NCBI GenBank assembly: GCA_031363915.1
Contig: JANLVI010000015.1
Coordinates: 1-64,000, forward strand
DNA: 64,000 nucleotides
Direction: 5' to 3'
DNA from: JANLVI01 sp031363915
GTDB lineage: Bacteria; Vulcanimicrobiota; Vulcanimicrobiia; Vulcanimicrobiales; Vulcanimicrobiaceae
Shown here: piece by piece, positions 43,239 through 50,928 of the stretch
Position numbering within the stretch: position 1 is the stretch's first letter
Layout of the letters: each line of letters starts with the position of its first letter
Made by a program: the position numbers and the translations under genes
Notes under the pieces: model-generated
The model's database searches: none
Told to the model about the DNA's origin: nothing
Seen by the model: only the letters and a program-made list of their open reading frames with translations

Positions 43239-43998
43239 TATCCTCGAAGCACGCGGCGTCGAGAAACATTTCGGTGGCGTGAAAGCCGTGAACGACGTTT
43301 CGATCTCGGTCGAGGCCGGTTCGATTCACGCCGTCATCGGTCCGAACGGCGCGGGAAAGACGACGTTTTTCAACACGCTCTCCGGATTTTATTTTCCCGA
43401 TGCCGGCACGGTCACATTCGACGGGCGCGACGTGACCAAGATGATCAACTGGCGGCGGATCGAACTTGGGATGAGCCGCACGTTCCAAACGCCGAGCATC
43501 TTCCCCGAACTCTCCGTCTACGACAACTTGCTCATCGGCGCGCAGAGCCAAGCAAAAATGGCGTTCCGCCTCACGCCGCCAAGCGCGACCGCGCGAAACG
43601 CGATGAACGCACGCATCGACGAGCTCTTACACTTCGTCAACCTCTCTGCGTTCAAAGACCGGCCTGTCGGCGAACTCTCGCACGGCAGTCAGCGCCTCTG
43701 CGAAATCGCGATGAGCCTCGCGATGCAGCCCAAACTCGTATTACTCGACGAGCCTATGGCCGGCCTTGCCGAAGCGGAGACCGAGCGCATCGTCGGCGTG
43801 ATTCGCGATCTGCACGAACGTCTCGATCTTACGGTCGTTTTCGTCGAACACAATATGCGCGTCGTTTTAGGACTCGCGCACCGCATCACGGTCCTCGACC
43901 GCGGCGCGTTGCTCGCGGAGGGGACGCCCGCGGAAATCTCCGCGAACAGCGTCGTGCGCGAAGCGTATCTGGGGAAAGAAGTGATCGATCATGTCTGA
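43231..43998 (+). CDS. livG: Branched-chain amino acid ABC ATPase LivG
   Basis: 255-residue ATPase: KHFGGVKAVNDVSI, Walker A GPNGAGKTT, FQTPSIFPELSVYDNL, signature LSHGSQRL, Walker B LVLLDEPMAGL and H-loop FVEHNM. Signature LSHGSQ is slightly unusual (LSYGQQ in most LivG). Overlaps livM and livF by 8 bases each. Confidence 0.94.
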   Translation: MANILEARGVEKHFGGVKAVNDVSISVEAGSIHAVIGPNGAGKTTFFNTLSGFYFPDAGTVTFDGRDVTKMINWRRIELGMSRTFQTPSIFPELSVYDNLLIGAQSQAKMAFRLTPPSATARNAMNARIDELLHFVNLSAFKDRPVGELSHGSQRLCEIAMSLAMQPKLVLLDEPMAGLAEAETERIVGVIRDLHERLDLTVVFVEHNMRVVLGLAHRITVLDRGALLAEGTPAEISANSVVREAYLGKEVIDHV

Positions 43999-44710
43999 GG
44001 CGCTGCTCGCGATCGACAAGATCTACACCAACTACGGCAAGAGCGAAATCTTGCATGACATTTCGCTGACTGTCGAGCGCGGCGAAGTCGTCGCGCTACT
44101 CGGTCTCAACGGCGCGGGAAAAACGACGACGATGCGCAGCATCCTCGGAATGACGAAACCGCGCGCCGGCTCGATCCGTTTTGCCGACCGCGAACTCATC
44201 GGGATGGCGCCGTATCAGATCGCGCGTTTGGGAATCGGCTACGTACCCGAGGGGCGGCGCATGTTCAAAGACTGCACGGTCCTCGAGAATCTGCAACTTG
44301 CCGAGAACGGTCGCGAGGGTTCGTGGTCGATCGCCAAAGTTTTCGAACATCTGCCAAAGTTGCACGAACTGCGAGCGCGCAAATCCGGGCGGCTCTCCGG
44401 CGGCGACCAAGAGATGCTCGCGATCGGGCGCGCGCTCGTTTCCAATCCCACGCTGATGCTCGTCGATGAACCCTCGCAGGGGCTCGCACCGCTCATCGTC
44501 GAGGAAGTCTATCAAATCATCGGCGGCCTCAAAGCCAGCGGCGTCTCGGTGCTGCTCGTCGAGCAGAACGCACTGCTCGCTCTCAAAGTCGCCGACCGCG
44601 CCTACGTGCTCGACGAAGGACGCATCGTATTTCACGGTCCCGCAGCGGAGCTCGCGGCAGACACGCAGAAAATTCGAAACCTCATGGGACTCAGCGAGGT
44701 GGCGGTATAG
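43991..44710 (+). CDS. livF: Branched-chain amino acid ABC ATPase LivF
   Basis: 239-residue ATPase: YTNYGKSEILHDISL, Walker A GLNGAGKTTTM, GIGYVPEGRRMFKDCTVLENL (the LivF-specific EGRR block), signature LSGGDQEM, Walker B LMLVDEPSQGLAP. Its TAG stop overlaps a potential ATA start of the following amidohydrolase. Confidence 0.95.
   Translation: MSEALLAIDKIYTNYGKSEILHDISLTVERGEVVALLGLNGAGKTTTMRSILGMTKPRAGSIRFADRELIGMAPYQIARLGIGYVPEGRRMFKDCTVLENLQLAENGREGSWSIAKVFEHLPKLHELRARKSGRLSGGDQEMLAIGRALVSNPTLMLVDEPSQGLAPLIVEEVYQIIGGLKASGVSVLLVEQNALLALKVADRAYVLDEGRIVFHGPAAELAADTQKIRNLMGLSEVAV
44696..44702 (+). promoter_or_regulatory. Candidate Shine-Dalgarno deciding the amidohydrolase start
   Basis: GAGGTGG lies four bases before the ATA at 44707, inside the end of livF. 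It is placed for initiation at or near 44707, whereas the first standard start, GTG 44782, has only a weak match before it. Confidence 0.4.
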
Positions 44711-45987
44711 TCAAGGCGCTAGCGCGCGCTCTCGCGATCGCTGCGACACTCGCCCTCGTCCCGCTCCCAGCGAAAGCGATCGTGGAGATAACATACGTTC
44801 TGCAACCTGCCGCCGTCTTCGACGGTGAGGCGCTTCATCGTGATTGGCTCGTCGTCGTGCACGGTACGACGATCGTCGCCGCCGGACCGCGCGCGAGCGT
44901 ACGCGTCCCCGCCGATGCAACGACGATCGCGCTGCCGCAAAAAACGCTGCTGCCGGGCTTGATCGACGCCCACTCGCACGTGTTGCTCTATCCGTACGAT
45001 CAAACGCCTTGGAACGACCAGGTTTTGCGCGAAGCCGAGTCGCTGCGCGTCGCGCGTGCGACCGTCGCTGTCAAAGCAACGCTCATGGCGGGCTTTACGA
45101 CGCTGCGCGATCTTGGTACTGAGGGTGCGGGCTACGCTGATGTCGGCATCAAGCAGGCGATCGAGAAAGGCATTATCGACGGACCGCGGATGATCGTCGT
45201 AACCAGAGCGATCGTTGCGACCGGTAGCTACGGTCCGAAAGGATTCGGTCCCGAAATCGACGTGCCGCAAGGTGCCGAGGAAGCCGACGGTGTCGATTCG
45301 CTCACACGCGTAGTGCGCGATCAGATGCGTCGCGGCGCGGACTGGATCAAAGTGTACGCGGACTATGGGTACGGTCCGCATAGCGAGAACGCGCCGACCT
45401 TCACGCAAGCGGAGATGAATCTCATCGCCGAACTCGCGCATTCGAGCGGCCGTCCGGCCGCCGCGCACGCCTCGACGCCCGAAGGCATGAAGCGCGCGAT
45501 CCTTGCGGGATTCGATACGATCGAACACGGCAACGACGGCACGCCCGAAATTTTTGCGCTCATGGTGCAGCACCACACCGCGCTCTGCCCGACGCTCGCC
45601 GCAAGCGATGCGATCACGCACTACCGCGGCTGGAAAGCGGGCGATCCCGATCCGCCCGCGATTCAAAAGAAACGCGCGTCGTTCAAAGCGGCGCTTGCGG
45701 CCGGTGTGACGATTGCAAGCGGCAGCGATGTCGGCGTCTTCGCCCACGGTGAGAACGCACGCGAGCTCGAATTGCTCGTCGACTACGGCATGACGCCGCT
45801 CGCCGCACTCAAAGCGGCGACGTCGGTCGATGCGCGCGTCCTGCGCATGCAAGACAAAATTGGCTCGGTCAAAGTGGGTCTGTTGGCCGATCTCATCGCC
45901 GTCGACGGCGACCCCACGACCGACATCCATACGCTACGTAACGTCGGTTTCGTGATGAAAAACGGTCACATTTACCGCACTCCTTAG
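44707..45987 (+). CDS. Exported metal-dependent amidohydrolase (possible ATA start)
   Basis: Amidohydrolase superfamily: LPGLIDAHSHV with the HxH metal motif, AGFTTLRDLG, HASTPEG and IEHGND His residues, GSDVGV with the metal Asp, and a closing GLLADLIAVDGDP. Relatives are imidazolonepropionase-like and Xaa-Pro/N-acyl amino acid hydrolases. The first standard start is GTG 44782 (401 residues), but the 25 codons before it read as a textbook signal peptide (VKALARALAIAATLALVP ending PAKA). In frame, only ATA 44707, overlapping the livF stop and behind GAGGTGG, could begin it. So either ATA is used, a base is wrong, or the signal sequence is a relic. Coordinates give the longer form. Last gene of the liv transcript; probably releases an amino acid or acyl product for the importer (inference). 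Confidence 0.75.
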   Translation: MVKALARALAIAATLALVPLPAKAIVEITYVLQPAAVFDGEALHRDWLVVVHGTTIVAAGPRASVRVPADATTIALPQKTLLPGLIDAHSHVLLYPYDQTPWNDQVLREAESLRVARATVAVKATLMAGFTTLRDLGTEGAGYADVGIKQAIEKGIIDGPRMIVVTRAIVATGSYGPKGFGPEIDVPQGAEEADGVDSLTRVVRDQMRRGADWIKVYADYGYGPHSENAPTFTQAEMNLIAELAHSSGRPAAAHASTPEGMKRAILAGFDTIEHGNDGTPEIFALMVQHHTALCPTLAASDAITHYRGWKAGDPDPPAIQKKRASFKAALAAGVTIASGSDVGVFAHGENARELELLVDYGMTPLAALKAATSVDARVLRMQDKIGSVKVGLLADLIAVDGDPTTDIHTLRNVGFVMKNGHIYRTP

Positions 45988-46949
45988 AAACGTAGAATCA
46001 TGGCCGCGTCTACGAGCCCGGCGCCGAAACCGTAGACGAGCACGTTCTGCCCGCGTTTCACACGGCCGTCGGCGATCGCCGGATCGAGGGCGAGCGGGAT
46101 CGTCGCCGATGAGGTATTGCCGTAGTATTCCAAACTCGTAAGGGTGCGTTCGAGCGGGATGCCGGTGCGTTTACAGACCGATTCGACGATGCGGAGATTC
46201 GCGCTATGCGGCACGAACCAGTCGATCTCGTCCGTCGTCAATCCGGCCTTCCCGAGAAGTTCGGCGACGCCGTTCGAGACGCGCTCGACGGCCCAGCGAT
46301 AGACATCGCGACCGTCCTGGTGCAAAAACGCGTGCTCGACGATTTTGCCGCCGATCTCATGCCGCAGACCCGTCTGATACAGAAAGTGTCCGCCCGAGCC
46401 GTCGCTGCCGACGCGGCGCGCGCGAATCATCGAGGGCGCATCCACCGCCTCGAGCAACACGGCGCCGGCGCCATCGCCGAAGAGTACGCACGTCGTGCGG
46501 TCCTCGTAGTTGGTGATTTTCGTGAGCGTCTCGCCCGCGACGAGCAGCACTTTTTTCGCGCGACCCGCGGCGATCAGCGCATCGGCAACGTCGAGGCCGT
46601 ACACGAAACCCGCGCACCCAGCGCCGAGATCGATCGCCCCCGCGTTCTGGAACTTGAAGCGGTTCTGCACGAGCGTCGCGACGCTCGGGAACCCGTAGTC
46701 GCCCGTGATCGTGGCGGCGATGACGTACTGAATGTCGGTCGGATCGGCGCCGGTGTCAGCGAAGAGCCGCTCGGCGGCTTTGATCACGAGATGGCTGACG
46801 AACTCGTCCGGCGCGGTTTTGCGCCGTTCGTGGATGCCGCTTCGGCTAACGATCCACTCGTCGTTGGTTTCGACTATTTTCTCGAGATCGGCGTTGGTAA
46901 TTTTCGTTTCGGGGACGTACGACGCGAGGCCGGCGATACGAGCATTCAC
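45984..46949 (-). CDS. fabH: Beta-ketoacyl-ACP synthase III
   Basis: 321 residues from GTG 46949: RIAGLASYVPETKITN, TNDEWIVSRSGI, active Cys112 in GAGCAGFVYGL, VPHSANLRI with His, and YGNTSSATIP with Asn, giving the Cys-His-Asn triad of FabH. It condenses acetyl-CoA or a branched starter with malonyl-ACP. Stand-alone here, not in a fab cluster. Its stop overlaps the converging amidohydrolase stop by 4 bases. Confidence 0.95.
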   Translation of the reverse strand: MNARIAGLASYVPETKITNADLEKIVETNDEWIVSRSGIHERRKTAPDEFVSHLVIKAAERLFADTGADPTDIQYVIAATITGDYGFPSVATLVQNRFKFQNAGAIDLGAGCAGFVYGLDVADALIAAGRAKKVLLVAGETLTKITNYEDRTTCVLFGDGAGAVLLEAVDAPSMIRARRVGSDGSGGHFLYQTGLRHEIGGKIVEHAFLHQDGRDVYRWAVERVSNGVAELLGKAGLTTDEIDWFVPHSANLRIVESVCKRTGIPLERTLTSLEYYGNTSSATIPLALDPAIADGRVKRGQNVLVYGFGAGLVDAAMILRF

Positions 46950-47037
46950 GCTGGGTCGCTTCCGGTTTTCGCATGCGACTCCCTCGGCGCATGGAACACA
47001 CGGCACCGGGTCAAAGGCATCCCTTGGGAGGACCGCC

Positions 47038-47796
47038 ATGCAAACTATCGCCGATTTTCGGCCACTCGTCTCGGTCGAAGAGTGGGCCGTCCGCGTCGAT
47101 CTCGCTGCCGCCTACCGTTTGGTCGCGCATTTTGGCTGGGACGATCTCATTTTCACCCATCTCTCGGCGCGCGTCCCCGGCACCGAAGGCCAGTTTCTGA
47201 TCAATCCGTACGGCTTGCTCTTTAGCGAGATCACCGCATCGAGTCTGCTCAAGATCGATGCGGATGGCAAACTCGTCGAGCCCTCCGCGTATCTTGCAAA
47301 CGCGGCGGGTTTTACGATTCATAGCGCCGTGCATTCGGCGCGTGACGACGCGCACTGCGTGATGCATCTGCATACAGTCGCCGGCGTTGCCGTCTCCGCG
47401 CACGAAGCGGGGCTCTTGCCGATCAACCAGACGGCGATGATCCTCAACGGAGAAGTCGCCTATCACGAATACGAAGGCATCGCGTTCAATTTGGACGAGC
47501 GTCCGCGGCTGGTTGCGGATCTGGGCGAGAAGTCGGTGATGATCTTGCGCAATCACGGGACGCTCGCGCTGGGTTCGACCGTCGCCGGGACGTTCTTGGC
47601 GATGTATTTTCTCGAACGCGCTTGTGCGATGCAAGTTGCGACGCTCGCAGGCGGAGCAATACTGCACTATCCCTCGGAGGCCGCGCAAGAAACCGTGCGC
47701 CGACAGGCGACTGCAACGCGCGGGATGGTCGACCGACTCGCCTGGGATCCCCTCATCCGCCTTTTGGATCGGACCGATGCAAGCTATCGTAACTAG
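47038..47796 (+). CDS. Class II aldolase/adducin family protein
   Basis: 252 residues: DLIFTHLSARVPG, FLINPYGLLFSEITAS, the metal-binding MHLHTVAG and LRNHGTLALG His residues, and a tyrosine-rich MYFLERACAMQ helix. The family binds Zn and cleaves or isomerises sugar phosphates or related hydroxyketones; this non-fucA branch is often of unknown substrate. The ATG follows GGGAGGA by 6 bases. The aldehyde dehydrogenase ATG lies 20 bases inside its 3' end, so an aldehyde made by the aldolase may be oxidised by the next enzyme (inference). Confidence 0.9.
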   Translation: MQTIADFRPLVSVEEWAVRVDLAAAYRLVAHFGWDDLIFTHLSARVPGTEGQFLINPYGLLFSEITASSLLKIDADGKLVEPSAYLANAAGFTIHSAVHSARDDAHCVMHLHTVAGVAVSAHEAGLLPINQTAMILNGEVAYHEYEGIAFNLDERPRLVADLGEKSVMILRNHGTLALGSTVAGTFLAMYFLERACAMQVATLAGGAILHYPSEAAQETVRRQATATRGMVDRLAWDPLIRLLDRTDASYRN

Positions 47797-49189
47797 TTCG
47801 GATCTCGCTGCGCGTTTCGCCGCACTGCGTGCCGCAAGCGTCCCCGCACCGGATGCGAAAACGCGCAAAGGACATCTGCGTTCGCTCGCCGCCGCGCTGC
47901 GAAAAAATAAGAAGCCGCTCGAACGCGCGGTGCGTGCGGATTTCGGCAATCGGTCCGTGCACGAAACGCGCTTGCTCGAACTCTTTCTCGCCCACGAAGC
48001 GGCGAACGTCGCCGCGCAGCACGTCGCGACGTGGATGGCGCCGCAGAAACGTCACGTCGCCACGTGGTACGCACCGGCGAACGCGCGCGTCGTCTGGCAG
48101 CCGCTCGGCGTCGTCGGCATCATCGCGCCGTGGAACTACCCGATCTTGCTTGCTGCAGGGCCACTCGTCAGTGCGCTCGCGGCAGGGAACCGCGTGCTGA
48201 TCAAGACTTCCGAACACGCGCCGCAGACGGGTGCGGCATTCGCAGCGATGATCGCCGAGGTGTTCGCAAGCGACCACGTCAGCGTCACCGGTGGTGAAGC
48301 CGAAATCGCGCAAGCGATGTCTGCTCTGCCGTTCGACCATCTGCTCTTTACCGGATCGACGCTGCACGGCCGCGCGGTCATGCGTGCGGCAGCGGACAAT
48401 CTCACGCCTGTGACGCTCGAACTCGGCGGCAAGTCGCCCGCGATCGTCGGGGTCGATGCGGATATCGACCTTGCGGCCGCGCGCATCATGACCGGCAAAT
48501 GTTCGAACGCCGGTCAAACGTGCGTCGCGCCGGATTACGTCCTCATCCCGGAAGGTCGGGAAGATGCATTCGTGCGCGCCGCGCAGGCGATCGTCGTGCG
48601 GCGGTATCCGCGGTTGCGCGGCAATCCCGACTACACGACGATCGTAAGCGATCGCCACTTCACGCGCCTACGCGACTATCTTGAGGATGCACGCGCGCTC
48701 GGCGCACGGGTCGTGCCGCTGCATCCGGGCGAGAGCGAACTCGATGCCGCTTCGCGTACGATCCCGCCCCTGGCGGTGCTGAACGCCTCCGATGCGATGC
48801 AGGTCATGAACGAGGAAATCTTCGGCCCGCTCTTGCCGATCGTGCCCTACCGCGATCTCGGCGGGGCGATTTCGTATGTGAACGCGCGACCGCGGCCACT
48901 CGCGCTGTATTATTTCGGGGACCGGCCGGCCGACATCGAACGCGTGATCGCCCAGACGACGAGCGGCGGCGTCACGCTCAACGACACGATGCTGCACGTC
49001 GCGCAGGACGATCTGCCCTTCGGCGGCGTCGGTCCGAGCGGCATGGGTGCGTATCACGGCCGAGACGGTTTCGAGCGCTTCTCGCACAAGAAAGCGATCT
49101 TCGCGCAGTCACGGCGGAATTTGCTCGGTCTTTTCGAACCGCCATACGGCCCGCGTTTCGACGCGCTCTTCAAACTGCTCATGCGCTAG
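47777..49189 (+). CDS. Aldehyde dehydrogenase, coniferyl-aldehyde/class 3 type
   Basis: 470 residues: VVGIIAPWNYPI, LFTGSTLHGRAV, catalytic Glu in LELGGKSPAIV, catalytic Cys in NAGQTCVAPDY, NEEIFGPLLPI, and DDLPFGGVGPSGMG. The NAGQTC[VI]APDY block and short length are typical of class 3 and CalB-like enzymes that oxidise aromatic or long aliphatic aldehydes. Overlaps the aldolase by 20 bases and is followed 21 bases later by the MetX-like hydrolase. Confidence 0.93.
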   Translation: MQAIVTSSDLAARFAALRAASVPAPDAKTRKGHLRSLAAALRKNKKPLERAVRADFGNRSVHETRLLELFLAHEAANVAAQHVATWMAPQKRHVATWYAPANARVVWQPLGVVGIIAPWNYPILLAAGPLVSALAAGNRVLIKTSEHAPQTGAAFAAMIAEVFASDHVSVTGGEAEIAQAMSALPFDHLLFTGSTLHGRAVMRAAADNLTPVTLELGGKSPAIVGVDADIDLAAARIMTGKCSNAGQTCVAPDYVLIPEGREDAFVRAAQAIVVRRYPRLRGNPDYTTIVSDRHFTRLRDYLEDARALGARVVPLHPGESELDAASRTIPPLAVLNASDAMQVMNEEIFGPLLPIVPYRDLGGAISYVNARPRPLALYYFGDRPADIERVIAQTTSGGVTLNDTMLHVAQDDLPFGGVGPSGMGAYHGRDGFERFSHKKAIFAQSRRNLLGLFEPPYGPRFDALFKLLMR

Positions 49190-49210
49190 CACGCATCCTA
49201 GGAGATTCCG

Positions 49211-50212
49211 TTGGCACGAGGCCGCCCGCACACCGCAATAGACTACGAAATCTTCGGACTCGGAGATTTTACGCTCGAGAGCGGCAAAGTGCTGCGAGAC
49301 GCAAAACTCGCATACAAGACGCACGGTGCACTGGCGGCCGACCGCGGCAATGCGGTGGTCTTTCCGACTGCGTACGGCGGCACGCACGCCGACAACGAAT
49401 GGCTCATTCAAGCAGGCAAAGCGCTCGATCCCGCACGCTGGTTCGTCGTGTGTCCCAATCTTTTCGGTGCGGGACTCTCCTCATCTCCGAGCAACACGCC
49501 CGCGCCGCAGGACGGTCCGCATTTTCCGCACGTGAGCGTGTACGATAACATCGTCGCGCAGCACCGTTTGCTTACCGGGCAATTCGGTATCACCAAGCTC
49601 GCGCTTGCGATCGGCTTTTCGATGGGCGCGCAGCAGGCGTTCCACTGGGGCGCCGCCTACCCCGAGATGGTCGAACGGATCGCGCCGTTCTGCGGTTCGG
49701 CGCGGACCGCCGAACACAACATCGTCTTCCTCGATGGCGCGAAGGCGGCGCTCGCCGCGGGCGGACCGCCGACGCTCGGTGCATACTGGGCGGCTTGGGG
49801 CCTCTCGCAAACGTTTTACCGTGAAGAGCGCTGGCGCGAACTCGGTGGGACCTCGCGCGAGGCGTTCGTGAAAGAGTTTTATATCGATTCGTTTTCCGCG
49901 GGGAATGCCGACAATCTCATGGCGATGATCGGAACGTGGCGCAGCGCCGATGTCGGCCGTCATCCGCGCTACGGCAACGACACGATCAAAGCGCTTGCGG
50001 CGATTCGCGCGCGCGCCGTCGTGATGCCGTGCCGCACCGATCTCTATTTTCCGCCCGAAGATAGCGAGATCGAAGTACGCCATTTGCCGAACGCCGAATT
50101 GCGCGTGATTCCGGGTGTGTACGGACATGCTGCGGGCGGCGGCGTCAACCCGGAAGCATCGGCGTTCATCGATCGCGCGGTCACCGACTTACTCGCTACG
50201 GTACTCGCGTGA
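49211..50212 (+). CDS. Alpha/beta hydrolase, homoserine O-acetyltransferase (MetX)-like
   Basis: 333 residues from TTG 49211 behind AGGAGA. Begins with the MetX-like FTLESGKVLRDAKLAYKTHG. Nucleophile Ser in GFSMGAQQAFHWG, acid Asp in CRTDLYFPP, and His in VYGHAAGGG. MetX family members acetylate homoserine, but this branch lacks the firm GGSMGGMQ nucleophile block and is often annotated only as alpha/beta hydrolase, so acyltransfer on homoserine is uncertain. The next gene starts inside its stop (GTGA). Confidence 0.85.
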   Translation: MARGRPHTAIDYEIFGLGDFTLESGKVLRDAKLAYKTHGALAADRGNAVVFPTAYGGTHADNEWLIQAGKALDPARWFVVCPNLFGAGLSSSPSNTPAPQDGPHFPHVSVYDNIVAQHRLLTGQFGITKLALAIGFSMGAQQAFHWGAAYPEMVERIAPFCGSARTAEHNIVFLDGAKAALAAGGPPTLGAYWAAWGLSQTFYREERWRELGGTSREAFVKEFYIDSFSAGNADNLMAMIGTWRSADVGRHPRYGNDTIKALAAIRARAVVMPCRTDLYFPPEDSEIEVRHLPNAELRVIPGVYGHAAGGGVNPEASAFIDRAVTDLLATVLA

Positions 50213-50862
50213 AGCCGATTGTCGAAGCACGGCGTTTGGCATCTCCCGCGCCGCTTCCGCAGTCGCTGGGGTTCGATGGAACACGGTTGTGGATGGGTTC
50301 GCGCGAAACGAGTCGACTGTATTCGATCGACCCCAACACGTGGGAATCGCGCGATGAAGGCACGGCGCCGGGCATTCCGTGGGGACTGACGGTCGCCGGG
50401 GACCAGCTCTTCGTTTGCTGCGGCGAACCGCCGGATGATGACCGGTTCATCCATCACTTCACGCCCGGCCATGGGTTTCACGCAAGCGATCGTATCGCCG
50501 CACCCGACAACACCGGATCGTACCTTGGCTACGATGGCGATTCACTCTACCTCGCGCAGTGGTACCGCAAACGCATCCTTGCCATCGGCCGCGACGGCTC
50601 GGTCGGAACGATCGTGCACGCGCCGCGGGGCGTTTGCGGCTTGGTCATTACGAACGGCTGTTTTTACTGCGTGACGACCGACGATGAGGAAGCCGGCGTC
50701 TATTTTCTGACCAAAATCGATGCGCGCGGCGGCGCGACGAGTGATCTTGGCCAAATCCCCTTCGCCGCACGCTCGCTTGCCTTCGACGGCACGCACTTCT
50801 GGACGAATCACCGCGATGCAAACCAAATCGTCGCGTTCGAGGCACCGCCCGGGTCGTTCTAG
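50209..50862 (+). CDS. Beta-propeller-like hypothetical protein
   Basis: 217 residues from GTG 50209, overlapping the previous stop by 4 bases. It repeats units such as SLGFDGTRLWMGS, GLTVAGDQLFV, LGYDGDSLYLAQ and SLAFDGTHFWTN, each a beta strand pair with a G-x-x-L/F-W/Y pattern, like blades of a propeller. No signal peptide, no known family. Co-transcription with the MetX-like gene is likely; function unknown. Confidence 0.78.
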   Translation: MKPIVEARRLASPAPLPQSLGFDGTRLWMGSRETSRLYSIDPNTWESRDEGTAPGIPWGLTVAGDQLFVCCGEPPDDDRFIHHFTPGHGFHASDRIAAPDNTGSYLGYDGDSLYLAQWYRKRILAIGRDGSVGTIVHAPRGVCGLVITNGCFYCVTTDDEEAGVYFLTKIDARGGATSDLGQIPFAARSLAFDGTHFWTNHRDANQIVAFEAPPGSF

Positions 50863-50928
50863 CGAAGAAACCGGAACTTTCGCAAGCGAGCCTGCGTTTT
50901 TTTCTTACACCGGCCTTGAGGGACGTCT

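Noticed and set aside
50863..50928. T-run after a small stem as terminator following the propeller gene
   Set aside because: The stem is only about four base pairs; the T-run alone is not enough.
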